DNA from: RFSX01 sp965230215
Lineage (GTDB): Bacteria; Bacteroidota; Bacteroidia; Chitinophagales; Saprospiraceae
NCBI GenBank assembly: GCA_965230215.1
Contig: CBDDKN010000002.1
Coordinates: 186,001-250,000 of the forward strand
Direction: 5' to 3'
DNA length: 64,000 nt
Shown here: piece by piece, positions 63,512 through 64,000 of the stretch
Numbering within the stretch: the stretch's first letter is position 1
Layout of the letters: every line of letters begins with the position of its first letter
Notes under the pieces: model-generated
Told to the model about the DNA's origin: nothing
Database searches by the model: none
What the model saw: the letters and a program-made list of their open reading frames with translations, nothing else
Made by a program: the position numbers and the translations under genes

Positions 63512-64000
63512 TACAGTTCAGAACTTACGGGTGTCAGCTTATATCCTTCAGCTTTCAAAAGCTTGATTACACCTTGCTCACCCGCAAGATGCCCCGCTCC
63601 AACGGCAAAGAAAGTTGTGCCTTCTTTCATCATGCTGGACATCACAGGAATCCAGTTTCTGTTTCTCTGATTCAACAAAAGATCTTCATATCCACTGATG
63701 CCTTCGTCTTCAGCCATAGCATCGACCATAAGATTGATGTTCTGGGATTTGTACATATCGATCATTTGATCAAAAGCATCATTTTCAGTATCAGAACTCT
63801 TGATGGTCTCCAACAACATATCCGCCTGGTCCTGATAAGGAATAGAGTCAAAAACACTCATTTGAAATTCAATCGTCTCAAGTCCCTCTACTTCTTTCTC
63901 AGATTGCTGACATAGGTCAAACAGTTCCATCTCATATGAACGCATACCAGAGTCTCCTTGAAGACCAACACCAAACTCCATATCTCCACTTGCGAATACG
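63511..64000 (-). CDS. TraB/GumN-family protein, C-terminal part
   Basis: The gene runs off the right edge; about 163 residues are present, in frame up to base 64000. The closing VGAGHLAGEQGVIKLLKAEGY is the family's C-terminal GxxHxxG motif. Function in bacteria is not settled; a metallopeptidase-like role has been proposed for the family. Confidence 0.85.
   Translation of the reverse strand, partial: VFASGDMEFGVGLQGDSGMRSYEMELFDLCQQSEKEVEGLETIEFQMSVFDSIPYQDQADMLLETIKSSDTENDAFDQMIDMYKSQNINLMVDAMAEDEGISGYEDLLLNQRNRNWIPVMSSMMKEGTTFFAVGAGHLAGEQGVIKLLKAEGYKLTPVSSEL

Noticed and set aside
1..64000. tRNA, rRNA, insertion sequences, prophage or defence islands
   Set aside because: I looked through the gaps and found no cloverleaf-like sequence, transposase, integrase, or terminal repeats; the content is mostly core metabolism and envelope genes.

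Overview
The window looks like chromosome of a Bacteroidota bacterium, probably an aerobic and perhaps marine member of or near the Saprospiria. The evidence is an Alternative Complex III cluster joined to an aa3 oxidase, two very large secreted proteins with type IX secretion signals (one type A, one type B), a bifunctional LpxC/FabZ, promoters of the form TTTG-N19-21-TAnnTTTG, and few Shine-Dalgarno sites. The class-level placement is inference. I see no tRNA, rRNA, CRISPR array, insertion sequence or prophage, and no gene-free stretch above 300 bases.

Layout. 1-12.7 kb (minus): actABCDEF-ctaC-ctaD, a quinol:cytochrome c oxidoreductase and cytochrome oxidase operon with one good promoter ahead of actA. 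12.7-18.0 kb: thyA, a Na+/amino-acid symporter, folK, a deoxynucleoside kinase and lysS. 18.2-23.6 kb: a 1795-residue type B T9SS protein with tandem repeats. 23.6-29.9 kb: parE, a TonB-dependent receptor and a LytS/LytTR two-component pair. 30-34.5 kb: five tightly packed genes (LVIVD lipoprotein, envelope protein, lipoprotein, ECF sigma factor, and a one-TM protein with a barrel-like C-terminus). 34.5-38.0 kb: queE, a sugar epimerase plus glycosyltransferase pair, and a lipoprotein. 38.1-44.3 kb (minus): nqrABCDEF. 44.6-49.8 kb (minus): a 1740-residue T9SS protein with a dockerin-like and a cohesin-like segment. 50.1-52.9 kb: a zinc-ribbon membrane protein, gatB and a MerR regulator. 52.9-56.8 kb (minus): lpxD-lpxC/fabZ-lpxA-ABC ATPase. 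57.0-59.2 kb: hemC, a degraded DnaQ-like protein and hemD. 59.2-64 kb: adk, NlpC/P60, rplY, prs, an EamA transporter, a gamma-carbonic-anhydrase-like protein and a partial TraB/GumN protein.

How the parts work together. Na+-NQR feeds electrons from NADH to quinone and makes a sodium gradient that the AGCS symporter can use. ACIII then passes quinol electrons to the aa3 oxidase. The most unusual features are extra domains on these respiratory subunits: an OmpA-type peptidoglycan-binding domain on oxidase subunit II, a helix-hairpin-helix domain on ActC, a membrane anchor on NqrA, and His-rich tails on several subunits. Together they suggest a respiratory chain physically tethered to the cell wall. 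Other notable items are a DnaQ-fold protein that has lost catalytic residues between hemC and hemD, and a sigma-factor operon whose last product could span the envelope.
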